Assembly (NCBI GenBank): GCA_950097015.1
Contig: CATNEN010000002.1
Span: forward strand, 8,757,501 to 8,821,500
Source of the DNA: Macrostomum hystrix
Lineage: Eukaryota; Platyhelminthes; Macrostomidae
Direction of reading: 5' to 3'
Length of the DNA: 64,000 bases
Every line of letters starts with the position of its first letter. Position 1 is the stretch's first letter. Position numbers and translations under genes: made by a program. The notes below the pieces were generated by a model, which saw only the letters and a list, made by a program, of their open reading frames with translations, was not told where the DNA came from and ran no database searches. Below, piece after piece: positions 1 through 10,038 of this stretch.

Positions 1-84
1 ACTGAGGCGGCATATTCAAATTATAGTATATAGAGGTATAATGTTCCGTCGATTGAATCAAGGGCCAAAAGGTGCGAAACCTAC

Positions 85-106
85 TTGCACCAGCTCGCTT
101 TAGCAT
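85..106 (-). CDS. First coding exon of a third LamG-like secreted-protein gene, cut by the window edge
   Basis: The 22 nt here are identical to exon 1 of the complete gene at 10039-11142. They read ATG, six further codons (M-L-K-R-A-G-A) and one base, followed by a GTAGGT donor on the minus strand. In the complete copy the next exon starts 90 nt downstream. Here the intron runs off the left edge after position 1, exactly where the duplicated block begins, so the main exon should lie just left of the window. The gene is therefore a neighbour copy of the same tandem family. The coding potential of a 22-nt exon cannot be judged alone; the call rests on near-identity of the surrounding 2.6 kb with the complete gene's upstream region. 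Confidence 0.55.
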
Positions 107-1083
107 GTGGGGCCGTTAGAATCCACAGTGTCCGCCACACAGAAACAGAGCTTGCAGGTCTTGCCGTCTCACTACGAATTTGAAGGTTGAAATTATTTTT
201 TTCTTGCTGGACGTACAAGACCAACGTAACCCAAGCAACCAAGACCCCCCCAGCCAATGATTGTGAGTAGTGAAGAGATGAGTTTACTTGACCTCGATTG
301 GACCCATCCGCCATTGTAAAAGGACTTTCTGTCAAAAAAGTTAATTTGTTGAAAACAGTCATCCGCCTCGTCGCTTGGAGTGAGAGGATGCCGCAGCAGC
401 GTCATCCGTATGGCGCCATGCCAACCCACGCGTCGGTCCGCGTTCCCGCGGCTACTGGCAGGCTTGGGAGGGAGTGTTGATGACAAGTTCATTTTTATGC
501 GGGTCTAAATATGGAGGCACACCAGGCTTCTATTGCTGCCTTTTGTCCATGCTTGATAAAAAACCAACAAGATATACGCAGAACTCAAAGCTTTTTTATA
601 GAATGTCCTTGCAACGCATAAGCGCAGTAAATTTACCAGAGGATCGCTGCAGATATCGATTTGTTTTTCATGCACAAAGGGGCGTTTTTGCGAGAGGTCC
701 TGAACTGAGAGCATACTTTGTAGCCAATGACCACTAGGTGCAGATGGACGGGAAACTGCGTTTCCTAGAAAAAGTTTATGAGGCTTGTTTTTCACCGAAA
801 AATGCGCCATGGTGATCAGACATTTCCACTTTTTCTTCTCAAATCAGTTGACTGCGATTGAATGTGGTTGAATTTTAGTTAATACATGTAATTAAATTAC
901 ACTCGCTCGACTCGAGAGTTGTGATTAGCTCGTACAAGTATTGTAGTATGTAGTTCCTGTTTAGATTAAAAAGTGTCTAAACTGAATCAAAGTCATAGGA
1001 TTCGTGCTTACTTATGCGTACTCGTACATAGATCGATCTCATCTCTCCCCTGGTTTATCGCTGGCGTAACTACTGTACTAGTC

Positions 1084-1107
1084 GGTACTGGAAGGCAGGC
1101 CAGTACC
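1084..1107. other. Short perfect hairpin upstream of a TATA-like site
   Basis: The arms GGTACTGG and CCAGTACC are perfect inverted repeats of 8 bp around an 8-nt loop. The same structure occurs in duplication copy 2 at about 12119-12142. It lies about 25 bp before a TTTAAATA sequence (about 1133-1140) that could be a core promoter for the plus-strand decayed coding region. The function is unknown. Confidence 0.3.
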
Positions 1108-1199
1108 GTTGGTTAGCAAAGAGGCTGAGAGCTTTAAATAGACTTGCAAGACTAACTAACAAGCCAGAGGCTGAACGGCACGACTATCAACTGACACAC

Positions 1200-2240
1200 G
1201 GACATGTGCTTGCAGCCCGCGTCAGTGCGACCAGCTGCGACCTACTGAACAGGGCTGGCCTATCTGACATGGCGTGCAAGGCGGCCTCCTCGGTCCTGAC
1301 GGCTTGCGCGCTGATCTCCGCGCTGAGATTGCTGTAGCAGGGCTCGACCCCCTGCTCGCCACCATCCCCCTAGTCCTCGCCGCCCTGGCTTTCGCCTTGG
1401 CCATCAAGTCCAGCCAATTCCTGGAGCGCCTGCTTCGCTGCATTTTTGTCGTCGGATTCGACCTTGGCGTCGGTGATATTTTCGATTAAATCAACAACTG
1501 CGCCATTCTGTGGCTGAAGTTGGCAGTGCTGGAGTTCTGCCTGACCTCCTGGCTGAGCCGCCTTGTCGCCGATCAGCCGGACAGTTCGAAGGTGGCTCGG
1601 ACGCTGGCCGAGGCCGGCCGGGCCGCGGACGCCGTTGCGGCCGGCCAGCTGACCCGAGCGGAGGCCTGCGACAGGTCGGCGAAGGCCGCCCGCCTTCTCC
1701 GCCTCGCGCACGACTTTCTAGCGGCTCGATTCGCCTTCTCACTATGAAAAGGCGAACTGGAAGATGGCGAGACCGGCGAGATCGACGACTGGCCGGACTT
1801 CGGCTCGAATGCGTCCGAGGCAGTTCTGACAGGTTCTGGTGGACAGATTGAGAAACTTTATGAGCATGTTTGAGCATCTGCTAGCTAGAGATGACTGCTA
1901 CTGTTAGTAGCCATACACGAGTATGAGACTGCTCGCCTCCTGCTCACTTCCTGCTCAACTCAGGCTCTCTGAACTCGGCGCTTTCGCGCCTGCTGCCAGC
2001 GCAGGAGTTTGCGTGCTCCCCGCTGCGCCAGCTGCTGCTGCACTCCCTGCGTGTCAGGCTGTGCAAACCTGCTGTGACATACCTGGCTGAGCTCCTCCTG
2101 CCGCACTGGTTGCTGTCGGCCGGTAAGGCTTCCGACGGCCGAGTCGCTTTGTTTGGCTTGGCTGACGATGACACCGCTGCTGGTGAGGCCGATCTGGCAG
2201 CTGATGGAGACGATGGCACCGAGGAATCGGAGACTGACGA
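1200..2240 (+). pseudogene. Decayed or fragmented plus-strand coding region, unknown helical protein (copy 1)
   Basis: This GC-rich segment reads like coding sequence with GC-ending codons but is interrupted. One plus frame runs from about 1330 through an in-frame TAA (1485-1490) and a TGA (about 1745) to about 1870. Its last part reads G-E-L-E-D-G-E-T-G-E-I-D-D-W-P-D-F-G, an acidic stretch. A second open stretch (about 1970-2240) is Leu-rich, for example P-L-R-Q-L-L-L-H-S-L-R-V, and then acidic; it continues into the 24-bp minisatellite in the same frame. The pattern suggests an alpha-helical repeat protein of HEAT/ARM type, but that is inference and I recognise no family. Some minus-strand frames here also look reasonable, as expected in GC-rich DNA. 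Unseen introns could rescue part of it. The same stops occur in the copy at 12235-13275. Confidence 0.4.
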
Positions 2241-2636
2241 AAGGAGGGATGTCTCCGTAGACTTCAGGAAGGATGTCTCCGTAGACATCAGGAAGGATGT
2301 CTCCGTAGGCTTCAGGAAAGATGTCATCGTAGGCTTCAGGAAGGATGTCTCCGTAGGCTTCAGGAAGGATGTCTCCGTAGGCTTCAGGAAGGATGTCTCC
2401 GTAGGCTTCAGGAAGGCTGTCTCCGTAGGCTTTAGGAAGGCTGTCTCCGTAGGCTTCAGGAAGGATGTCTCCGTAGACTTCAGGAAGGATGTCTCCGTAA
2501 ACATCAGGAAGGATGTCTCCATAGGCTTCAGGAAAGATGTCTCCGTAGGCTTCAGGAAGGATGTCTCCGTAGGCTTCAGGAAGGATGTCTCCGTAGGCTT
2601 CAGGAAGGATGTCTCCGTAGGCTTCAGGAAGGATTT
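2241..2636 (+). repeat. 24-bp minisatellite, in frame with an upstream ORF (copy 1)
   Basis: There are about 16 units close to GGATGTCTCCGTAGGCTTCA followed by GGAA (24 bp). The unit is a multiple of three and keeps an open plus frame of K-D-V-S-V-G-F-R octapeptides joined to the acidic C-terminal part of the decayed coding region. Variants include ATCGTAGGC, GTAGACTTC and GTAGACATC. Confidence 0.95.
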
Positions 2637-2869
2637 GTCGTTGCGCTTCAGTATGACCTCCTTTAAACTGAATTCAAAACACTTCATGCTATTCAGTCAG
2701 TGTTACTCTTTCGACAGCAGTTCAATTAGCTTCTATCTACCCAAGCCATTAAAGTCTGGAGGACAGCGGCAGCGGCACCTTTGATGTCGGCGACGCTCAC
2801 GAAGGTGTCAGCGAAGTAGACGACTTCAAGCATTCAAGACAGCCGCTAGTGAGTCTGGGAGTTCGGTGG

Positions 2870-3853
2870 GATAATGAGAACTTAGAGAAGGGAGTGGGGT
2901 AATGAGAACTTAGAGAAGGGAGTGGGGTAATGAGAACTCAGGGAAGGCAGTGGGGTAATGACAACTCAGGGAAGGGAGTGGGGTAATGAGAACACAGGGA
3001 AGGGAGTGGGGTAATGAGAACACAGGGAAGGGAGTGTGGTAATGACAACTCAGGGAAGGGAGTGGGGTAATGAGAACACATGGAAGGGAGTGTGGTAATG
3101 ACAACTCAGGGAAGGGAGTGTGGTAATGACAACTCAGGGAAGGGAGTGTGGTAATGACAACTCAGGGAAGGGAGTGTGGTAATGACAACTCAGGGAAGGG
3201 AGTGGGGTAATGAGAACACATGGAAGGGAGTGTGGTAATGACAACTCAGGTAAGGGAGTGGGGTAATGAGAACACATGGAAGGGAGTGTGGTAATGACAA
3301 CTCAGGGAAGGGAGTGGGGTAATGAGAACACATGGAAGGGAGTGTGGTAATGACAACTCAGGGAAGGGAGTGGGGTAATGAGAACACATGGAAGGGAGTG
3401 TGGTAATGACAACTCAGGGAAGGGAGTGGGGTAATGAGAACACAGGGAAGGGAGTGTGGTAATGACAACTCAGGGAAGGGAGTGGGGTAATGAGAACACA
3501 TGGAAGGGAGTGTGGTAATGACAACTCAGGGAAGGGAGTGTGGTAATGACAACTCAGGGAAGGGAGTGTGGTAATGACAACTCAGGGAAGGGAGTGTGGT
3601 AATGACAACTCAGGGAAGGGAGTGTGGTAATGACAACTCAGGGAAGGGAGTGTGGTAATGACAACTCAGGGAAGGGAGTGTGGTAATGACAACTCAGGGA
3701 AGGGAGTGTGGTAATGACAACTCAGGGAAGGGAGTGTGGTAATGACAACTCAGGGAAGGGAGTGGGGTAATGGGAACTCAGGGAAGGGAGTGGGGTAATG
3801 AGAACACATGGAAGGGAGTGTGGTAATGAGAACACAGGGAAGGTAGTGGGGTA
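2870..3853 (+). repeat. 28-bp minisatellite
   Basis: About 35 tandem units of a 28-bp repeat built on GGGAAGGGAGTGTGGTAATG followed by ACAACTCA. Subtypes (GAGAACAC, GAGAACTC, GACAACTC; TGTGG or TGGGG) alternate in places as two-unit periods. It ends directly against a decayed fragment of the LamG-like gene. Confidence 0.96.
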
Positions 3854-4050
3854 GCAGCCTTTGTGATGAGTGACGACACGATAAAGAGGCCAGTAAGAGC
3901 AACTTGGTGTGATTTGAGTCGCAGACAGTCTAACTAACAAGCGATGTAGCAAGGTTCAATGGAGTGACATCAAGGATGTGGCTAGAGGGATTTGAGTTCG
4001 CCAACTTGCAGCAACGGCCCGGTGCCCTTAGCGGCCTCATAGAGGGAGAA
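3853..4050 (+). pseudogene. Decayed fragment of the LamG-like gene, plus strand
   Basis: The plus strand here matches the coding strand of the gene at 5210-6295. GTGATGAGTGACGAC, then CCAGTAAGAGCAACTTGGTG, then TTCAATGGAGTGACATC and GATGTGGCTAGAGGGATTTG correspond in order to the codons for V-M-S-D-D, A-S-K-S-N-L-V, F-N-G-V-S-S and M-W-L-E-G-V. Frames are broken between these blocks and roughly 40 nt of the parent is compressed or lost. The orientation is opposite to the live copies. It covers only the middle of the parent protein, so it is a dead fragment. Confidence 0.85.
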
Positions 4051-4730
4051 AATACATTCTAGAATAGACTGGTTTGCTCACTAACTGGGCTGAAAGGAAT
4101 TCCCAGCACAAGTGTTCTTTTGTCTGTGAAGATGCGTTTTGCAATAAATTTTTCAGCCAAGTTTTAGCGTTTCGTCTTGTCACTAAGGCATCTTGCCTTT
4201 AGTGTGATCAAATGGCTAGGCTGTCGGCATGTAAAACAACCATAAGCCTATGGCAACCTGGGGCAACATGAGGCAATGGTCTATTAGCTCGTACGTACGC
4301 TACTGCACGCAGGTATTCATAAATTAGTCTCATAAAATATTAATAAGTTTTCTGTACCCGGAAAAAACTGTCGTAGGAGACGCGCCATTGTTGGCTTCGC
4401 ATTGGCTTCCATTGCAAGCTTCTGGAAATATTTCTCCATTATAGCCACGGTGGAATCGACTGTCGCGCTTTTCATTTTTGGGCATTCTATAAGCTTGTGT
4501 GCATTTTTAACAATTCATGCTCAGTAGATACTGCCTTAGCTGACTGGAGCTGCATCGTATTTAAATTGATGCACTCACGTGCACTCACGCACTTCGAGTC
4601 GACAAGAGGGTTCCGGCCAGTCATGCCAGTGACCAAAGAATTCTGCGAAGCGACTTTGCTTGTTCTCGAATGATTTTCGGGTGACAAGCGAGTTTATTCA
4701 AGTAAAAACTATAGATAAATTACAACAATT
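4051..4730. other. No gene seen
   Basis: Unique A+T-rich DNA with short open frames only. I found no splice-bounded coding segment or repeat array here. Confidence 0.6.
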
Positions 4731-4734
4731 GCAG

Positions 4735-4955
4735 CAGGGCTGCAGGCAATGCCAATCAGCCCTGACTGTCGCATCGTCAGGCAGTGTACACTTTCACTAT
4801 TGTACCGATGAGAATGGACCTCAAAGGCGCAAATTGCACAACAAGCCCACAAGCCCTCTATCTGCCCCAAATGCAAAGTGTGGCTTCGACGTGGAATCGA
4901 GCTCAGGGACCTTGGTGCGAGAGGCACACGCGTTAACCGCTGTGCCACTCACCCT
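4735..4955 (-). mobile_element. tRNA-derived SINE, minus strand, copy 1
   Basis: Read on the minus strand, the head GAGTGGCACAGCGGTTAACG fits an RNA polymerase III A box. GAGCTCGATTCC, about 35 nt later, fits a B box. The following body (GGGCTTGTTGTGCAATTTGC, then a stretch ending in a CTGACGATG-type tail) recurs in the elements at 8172-8533, 26246-26555 and 39186-39370. SINEs move using a LINE partner's reverse transcriptase; no LINE is visible in the window. Confidence 0.85.
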
Positions 4956-5209
4956 AAAAACTCTAGATAAAGAGTACATGAATAAACAATAACCTCTGAT
5001 TATTAAATTCAATGCTGCCACCATTGATACAAAATACAACTTTGCTGAAGAATTGAGAACTCGTTTTACTTTTCTAAGCAAGTAGTTCATTTTTTTAAGT
5101 AACCCTATGGCCCAGGAGTTCAGTAAAGCTCCGTAGCTCGAGGATGATTGTAAGTCAATGCAATGCAAATCAATTCTTTGCAAGAGATGCAAGCCGTCCA
5201 TGTCTGGCG

Positions 5210-6295
5210 TCAGCGCACCAGCCCAAAGAAGCTGCTGATTTCAGCCCCCGTCATGGTGTCGTTCACAATGGCTACGGCCTGTACCGTGCCGTTCAGAATC
5301 CGCGAATCTCCGCGCCGAAATCCCATACGGAGGCAGTAGCAGTTCAGAACAGCAGATCCAGCATATGTGTCAGCATGAGACACACTCGACACCGGCACGA
5401 TTCCCGCCTTGGAGTAGAAGCTCGGGCTCTGCGGCAGCAATGATGTCACCCCAAGCTCGGCAAAGGCGTTCGGGTTATACGTGTTTGTTGCGGAGCCAGT
5501 TATGTATACCTCAGCAGAGTAGTTAAAACGAAAAAAGAGCAAGCCCCAACCGCTTGCGTGTCCATCCCAGAAACCTGCACCAATTGCCATTGTGTCGCAT
5601 GTGTAGGTCTCAAATAGCGTGGCCTCTCTTGGTGTCACCCGCTTCAGTCTTATCAGCCAGGTGAGACCCTGCTTCAAGTTGGCGAACTCGACTCCTTCCA
5701 GCCACATCTTGGACGATACTCCGTTGAACTTGGCTCCCTCTCTGATGAACTCGACTGACTCCGACTTCCACTGCTGCGTCTGGCCGCACACCAAGTTGCT
5801 CTTGCTGGCATGCGAGTCGTCACTCATCACCCAGGCTCCACGCAGCTTTGAGCCCACACTGCTCATCAGCTTCCTGCTCAACATCATGAATTTGACGGCT
5901 CTAGCATTGGCGAATGCAGCACAGCTGTGGAGTGTGTTGATCCCATTGCTGGCTAGTGCATCGATGAGGTGGCACATAGCAATGTATTGGAACAGGGCGC
6001 ACTGGCGAGTGTCCGCGTCGAACTGGACAACCAACAGACCATCCGTTTTCTCCGCAGCGAGAGCGCAATGGTGAACAGAGCTTAATGGGGCCGTCCAAAA
6101 TGCCAGAGAGTCGCTCAGGCACTGCTTCGTCTCCAGTCTGAGCCAGTTTAAGCGACACGTGCAGCTGGTTGAAGTCACCAGGCATGCAATAGCGATCAGG
6201 GCAAGGTCTGCAGCGTGTAATTTATTTAATCCAATCAGTTTCTCAATTTGCAATTATACTAAAAAAGCAGTAGTGTGCTCACTTGTGATTAACAT
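5210..6295 (-). CDS. Secreted LamG-like protein (336 aa), two exons
   Basis: Minus strand. Exon 1 is 6295-6283 (ATG plus three codons and one base, donor A|GTGAGC). A 75-nt intron follows, with a CTGCAG acceptor, and exon 2 is 6207-5210. This ATG was chosen because the joined product starts M-L-I-T-N-L-A-L-I-A-I-A-C, a good signal peptide, and matches the layout of the paralogue at 10039-11142. Residues 20-145 carry several Cys, seven of them shared with the paralogue (for example T-R-Q-C-A-L-F-Q-Y near 72-79), giving a vaguely PAN/apple-like look. From about residue 162 to the end the pattern F-N-G-V-S-S, T-W-L-I-R-L and the closing G-T-V-Q-A-V-A-I-V-N-D-T-M-T-G-A-E-I fits the LamG/concanavalin-like fold, whose last strand usually reads G-x-I-x-x-V-x-I-Y-N-x-x-L-S-x-x-E-I. 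Sequons at N-Y-S, N-G-T and N-D-T suit secretion. The function is unknown; a role in carbohydrate or matrix binding is inference. Confidence 0.85.
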
Positions 6296-6820
6296 GATCC
6301 TTGCTTCGTTTTTTTAGCCTTTAGGCCTTCAGAAGGTATCCAGAAACGTTTCCCCTGTTCTACAGATTTTTCTACTTTTTCTACAGATTGTTCTTCTTTT
6401 TACTCGTAATGGTTCGAAGGGTCGTCGCGTTTCCGTTTGCTATTGTTTGTAACCTCTTGGCATGTTCTCCGATGCTGTGTATTTTCTGCAGTCTCTAATG
6501 AAGCCAGCTGCTACGTCTTTTTGCTATGCAACAATTTGTTCCGCAGCTTGACCGCCAATCAAGCGACCTGCCTAATCATGAAAGAAATTTCCCTGGGCCT
6601 TTACTTCACGCTTTTGTCTAGAATTTTTGAATCTTTCATTGTTAAGCTTAAAGGACTGATACTTTGATGGCCTGTCGTTAACATCACAGCTTTTTAGTTG
6701 CTAAGAAATTTGACAGTATTTAGCTTAAAACTTTTTGTCTAGTTCTGCAACTGTGTGGCTCGTAATAACACAGCAGCGACTTTGGCGCGCTGTTGAAAAC
6801 AAAAGGCTGCCTTCAGCTGT
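6296..6820. promoter_or_regulatory. Upstream region of the LamG-like gene; no other gene seen
   Basis: A+T-rich DNA between the start codon of the minus-strand gene and the next minisatellite. It should contain that gene's promoter, but I see no convincing TATA box or initiator. It does not resemble the upstream region of the paralogue (11143 onward), so the two genes may be controlled differently. Confidence 0.3.
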
Positions 6821-7137
6821 TCAGTCATGGACTGGGGTGTTCGGTCATGGACTGGGGTGTTCGGTCATGGACTGGGGTGTTCAGTCATGGACTGGGGTGT
6901 TCAGTCATGGACTGGGGTGTTCAGTCATGGACTGGGGTGTTGAGTCATGGACTGGGGTGTTGAGTCATGGACTGGGGTGTTGAGTCATGGACTGGGGTGT
7001 ACAGTCATGGACTGGGGTGTACAGTCATGGACTGGGGTGTACAGTCATGGACTGGGGTGTTCAGTCATGGACTGGGGTGTACAGTCATGGACTGGGGTGT
7101 TCAGTCATGGACTGGGTTATTCAGTCATGGACTGGGT
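6821..7137 (+). repeat. 20-bp minisatellite
   Basis: About 16 tandem units of TCAGTCATGGACTGGGGTGT with few variants (TCGG, TGAG, ACAG at the start). No stop codons occur in several frames, which produces overlapping M-D-W-G-V-Q-S-W-T-G frames that are not genes. Confidence 0.97.
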
Positions 7138-8171
7138 GTTGCCAACAAGAAGCTAGTTTCAGCTGTTCAGTCGCAGGCCGGCACAACGCAGCAGGCGGAC
7201 CGGCGGACCGCAGCATGAGCAGTTCCCAATGGCATCTTTGGAACTGAAAACAGTTGAGAATCACGTGTCTTGCTGCAGGACAGAAATTGTCTCTCCTGGG
7301 TTAAGATTCGAACTCTATACCTAATTGGTTGTGAGTCAGAAGCTAAAACTTGCACCGGGCTTCAATTTCTGCTAAATTTTACTAAATAAATTTTACTAAA
7401 GTTTACCAAAAGGTGGAGTAATAGGTAATTCTAGCAAGCGGATGCCAGGCAAATGGATTTATGAAATTTAATAGAATCTGTTGTTTCCCCATTTGTCTGT
7501 AGTTCGACATCGCTGTGGAAATTTGAGCATTTGGTGTGTTTTCTGCCTTCTGTCTTCGCAAATGCCTTCACTATTTTTTTTATTTTACTTTTATTCCCAA
7601 GGGCAACATGCTGAGCCATCTCAGCTGAAACTGCAAGCATGTTCCTTTTTAAGGCTGCCATTGTGGAAATCAAGCAGATAGGGCGCGCAGCCCTGAGAAA
7701 TGAACAGCCGTCACTCTGAAACTACGCTACAGTCAATTGAGTTGATGTGAGAAACGACATGTGGCAAAAGTATGAAAAAACGTCAGGTAAAAATAAAAAG
7801 CAAAGCAGTTGAAATTTTCTCTCATTAAGACATCTAAAGACATTAACTAAAAGATTCGCATATCAGTGAGGTACCACAAACAGCTGCTGCCATTACCTCA
7901 TTACTTTGGTCTTTTGACGAAAATGATTTCCATAGCAACGACGCAGCGAATCTTTAATAGGTTCCACATGCAGGCTTGGAACACTGACGGAGAGTGACCT
8001 TCGTGCCAGGCAAGCCAGCTTGGAGTTCCTCTGCCGTTTGACATCATTTTTGGATACTGACATACTGTGATCCGAGTTGGCGTATAGGTCAAGGACTTTT
8101 TAATTACAAGCTAGTAATACTTTAGTAACCTTAGTAGTACATGTTAGTAGTAAAGTAGTATACCTTAAAAG
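7138..8171. other. No gene seen
   Basis: Unique sequence with only short open frames on both strands and no repeat structure that I could identify. Confidence 0.6.
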
Positions 8172-8533
8172 TCCATAAAACATTGCTGGAAGGCTGCGGG
8201 CAATGACGCATCACTTGGTGACACTAGACCTGCAGCCAGCCAGGAGGCAATTCTGCCCATTTCGCTGACTCCTGAGCATACACTCACACATTTAACAGTA
8301 CGCAGGCACACGCTCGCATAGGTGCGTACATCTGCCCTGACTTTCTCATCGTCAGGCAGTGTACACTTCACTGCGCCTACGAGTTTCCCCCTTCAGAGCG
8401 CAAATTGCACGACAATCCCCCAAGCCTTCTCCCCGCGGCTGCGCCCCAAATAAATGTGGCCTCGCCGTGGAATCGAGCTCAGCGACCGTGGTGCCAGGGG
8501 CAAACGCGTTAGAACCGCTCTGCCACTCACACC
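8172..8533 (-). mobile_element. tRNA-derived SINE, minus strand, copy 2 (longest tail)
   Basis: On the minus strand it starts GTGTGAGTGGCAGAGCGGTT, has a B-box-like GAGCTCGATTCC and a body ending with GCAGTGAAGTGTACACTGCC. It then continues with GTACGCACCTATGCGAGCG, CTCAGGAGTCAGCGAAATGG and CTGCGGGCAATGACG-type sequence into an extended tail. The order of blocks is the same as in the plus-strand copy at 26246-26555, which supports a single family. Confidence 0.88.
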
Positions 8534-8755
8534 TCTTAGTAGTACTTGGTATAGGTGAGCCGAATTTTCATGCGAAATATTCGCATCATACTACTGCCTG
8601 GCAAGGCGTTTTAATCCGCTGACATTTCACTGTGATTAGTCTCATACCAAAGCTGACACTACTGGCCACCAACACACTCCGTTTAAAAAGTTTATTTTTC
8701 TTAGCCGGATGGTCTCCGTGAAAATCTGAGAGGCGCCACCTTGCAGAGGTCACAG

Positions 8756-8841
8756 TTGACGCCGACTTCCACGAAGATGCTCGAGTCGAAGGTGTTCGTG
8801 GACTAGGCTGTCCGAAACTCAGCAGCAGTCGGTTCGAACCT
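8756..8841 (-). pseudogene. Decayed fragment of the LamG-like gene, minus strand
   Basis: GACGCCGACTTCCACGAAG, then GCTCGAGTCGAAGGTGTTCG, then GCAGTCGGTTCGAACC match 10270-10353 inside the paralogue, in the same orientation. The remainder of the gene is absent on both sides. Changes include small indels that break the frame. It appears to be the relic of another family copy. Confidence 0.85.
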
Positions 8842-9448
8842 AGGGAATTAAAAGCAACTAAAACTAGGAAATCTATCCCAAAATCCATCCCAAATCCCAA
8901 GAGCACTGGTGTTACAGTTTATATACTTCGGCAGCGGTTTCATTCACGACACTGTTGCTGCTGTGAACTGACTCTGATGAGTCCACCTTATAGACGTCTG
9001 CTATAAGGCATTGAGCAGCAAAAGGGCTTGACACTGAAGCTGAGCATCACTGAGACCTGGGGGAAGCATCCCAGGAATTAATAAATTAATAATTTATTAC
9101 CATACTCCTGAGCGCACACGCGCACACATAGCTCGTACCCTACAGATGGCAGGTTCAGAAAACTCTGGCTGATAATCGACTTAGATTCTTGCTGCCCCAC
9201 TAACGGGATGAAGGGATGGATGAAGGCGAGACGAGTTACTCGTAGTTCTTGGGCTCACATCTAATTATACCCCGTTGAGAAACTCGCGTTTATAACCATT
9301 GTACACTTTTGGAGGGGTTTTTCCCAGCCACCAATGAAGCCTGATTGTTGCACGCCTTTACTGTCTATGTCCCGAACCCCGCCAGCTCGTCTCGCTGTCT
9401 TACAGCCTTCCCCAAACTGAGTTCTCTTGCTGCCCTAAGTCAGGCGGT
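8842..9448. other. No gene seen
   Basis: Unique DNA without splice-bounded coding segments. Its only neighbours of note are the LamG-like fragment to the left and two inverted-repeat structures to the right. Confidence 0.55.
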
Positions 9449-9591
9449 CTACTTTTGGACCATAGACATTTCGGGCGTGCACCAATCGACAAAATAATCG
9501 ATTGCTGCACGCCCCGCGAGACCGCTGGCTATATCCGCTCCGTGAGACTGATTGTTGCACGCCCCAACTGTCTGTGGTCCAAAAGTATACA
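9449..9591. mobile_element. Inverted-repeat element with arms of about 40 bp (MITE-like)
   Basis: The left arm TCTACTTTTGGACCATAGAC plus TTTCGGGCGTGCACCAATC (about 9449-9489) pairs with the right arm GATTGTTGCACGCCCC plus AACTGTCTGTGGTCCAAAAG (about 9550-9590). There are a handful of mismatches. The interior of about 60 bp has a further GATTGCTGCACGCCCC copy. No protein is encoded. It could be a small non-autonomous DNA transposon or a foldback; I did not find a clear target-site duplication. Confidence 0.6.
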
Positions 9592-9597
9592 ATGCCA

Positions 9598-9690
9598 GTG
9601 ATAAACGGCTATTCGTACTGCAAAGTTTTAAACCTCGGGCGCTACGCGCCCTCGGTTAAAAACATTGCAGCACTCATAGCCGTTTATTAC
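9598..9690. other. Near-perfect 45-bp hairpin with a 3-nt loop
   Basis: The left arm (9598-9642, GTGATAAACGGCTATTCGTA onward to CTCGGGCGC) pairs with the right arm (9646-9690, GCGCCCTCGGTTAAAAACAT onward to AGCCGTTTATTAC) around the loop TAC, with about five or six mismatches. It sits eight bases right of the other inverted repeat. Such long foldbacks occur as MITEs or as sources of hairpin RNA; the sequence alone does not decide. Confidence 0.8.
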
Positions 9691-10038
9691 TATATCATTG
9701 CTGCATGTTTGAAAAGATCTTGTATTATGTAGCTCGTATAAAGCTCACTTTAAATATTTTTGCCTTTATTCCAGTGTATTTTTGTATATTAAAAAGTTGC
9801 ATGGATTAGAAAAACAGCGCAAGATAATATATAAAATAATTAACAAACTGCTCATGAGTTTGGATACAGTATTATACGTTGTGATTAAAAATGAAACAGG
9901 GCCGAAAACATCTCTCTTTTTTCAGTATTATAGAATATGTATTGTTCGTGTTACGAGCTCGTACTATTCAGTTCACTATAGTTAAGCCACTTGCACTCAG
10001 AGAATCGTTAGATTTCGCTACTGTCTCCCATGAATCTG

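Larger units (their letters stand above)
1..2640. repeat. Segmental duplication, copy 1 (partner 11035-13581)
   Basis: Bases 1-2640 match 11035-13581 almost base for base; by eye the differences are isolated substitutions plus single-base indels and different minisatellite lengths. The block holds exon 1 of the LamG-like gene, its upstream DNA, a GC-rich decayed coding region and the 24-bp array. The match starts inside the intron between exon 1 and exon 2 of the LamG-like gene. It follows that the duplication extended left of the window and included the gene body. Confidence 0.93.

Noticed and set aside
1370-1711. Minus-strand frame with a protein-like stretch (V-V-D-L-I-E-N-I-T-D-A-K-V-E)
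   Set aside because: It is attractive, but the opposite strand gives a longer chain of linked coding-like segments, and GC-rich DNA keeps several frames open. I left the strand call at low confidence rather than list a second gene.
5619-6074. Plus-strand 151-codon frame, and a similar 230-codon frame at 10157-10849
   Set aside because: Both are antisense shadows of the LamG-like exons; they share the same relative position in the two paralogues.
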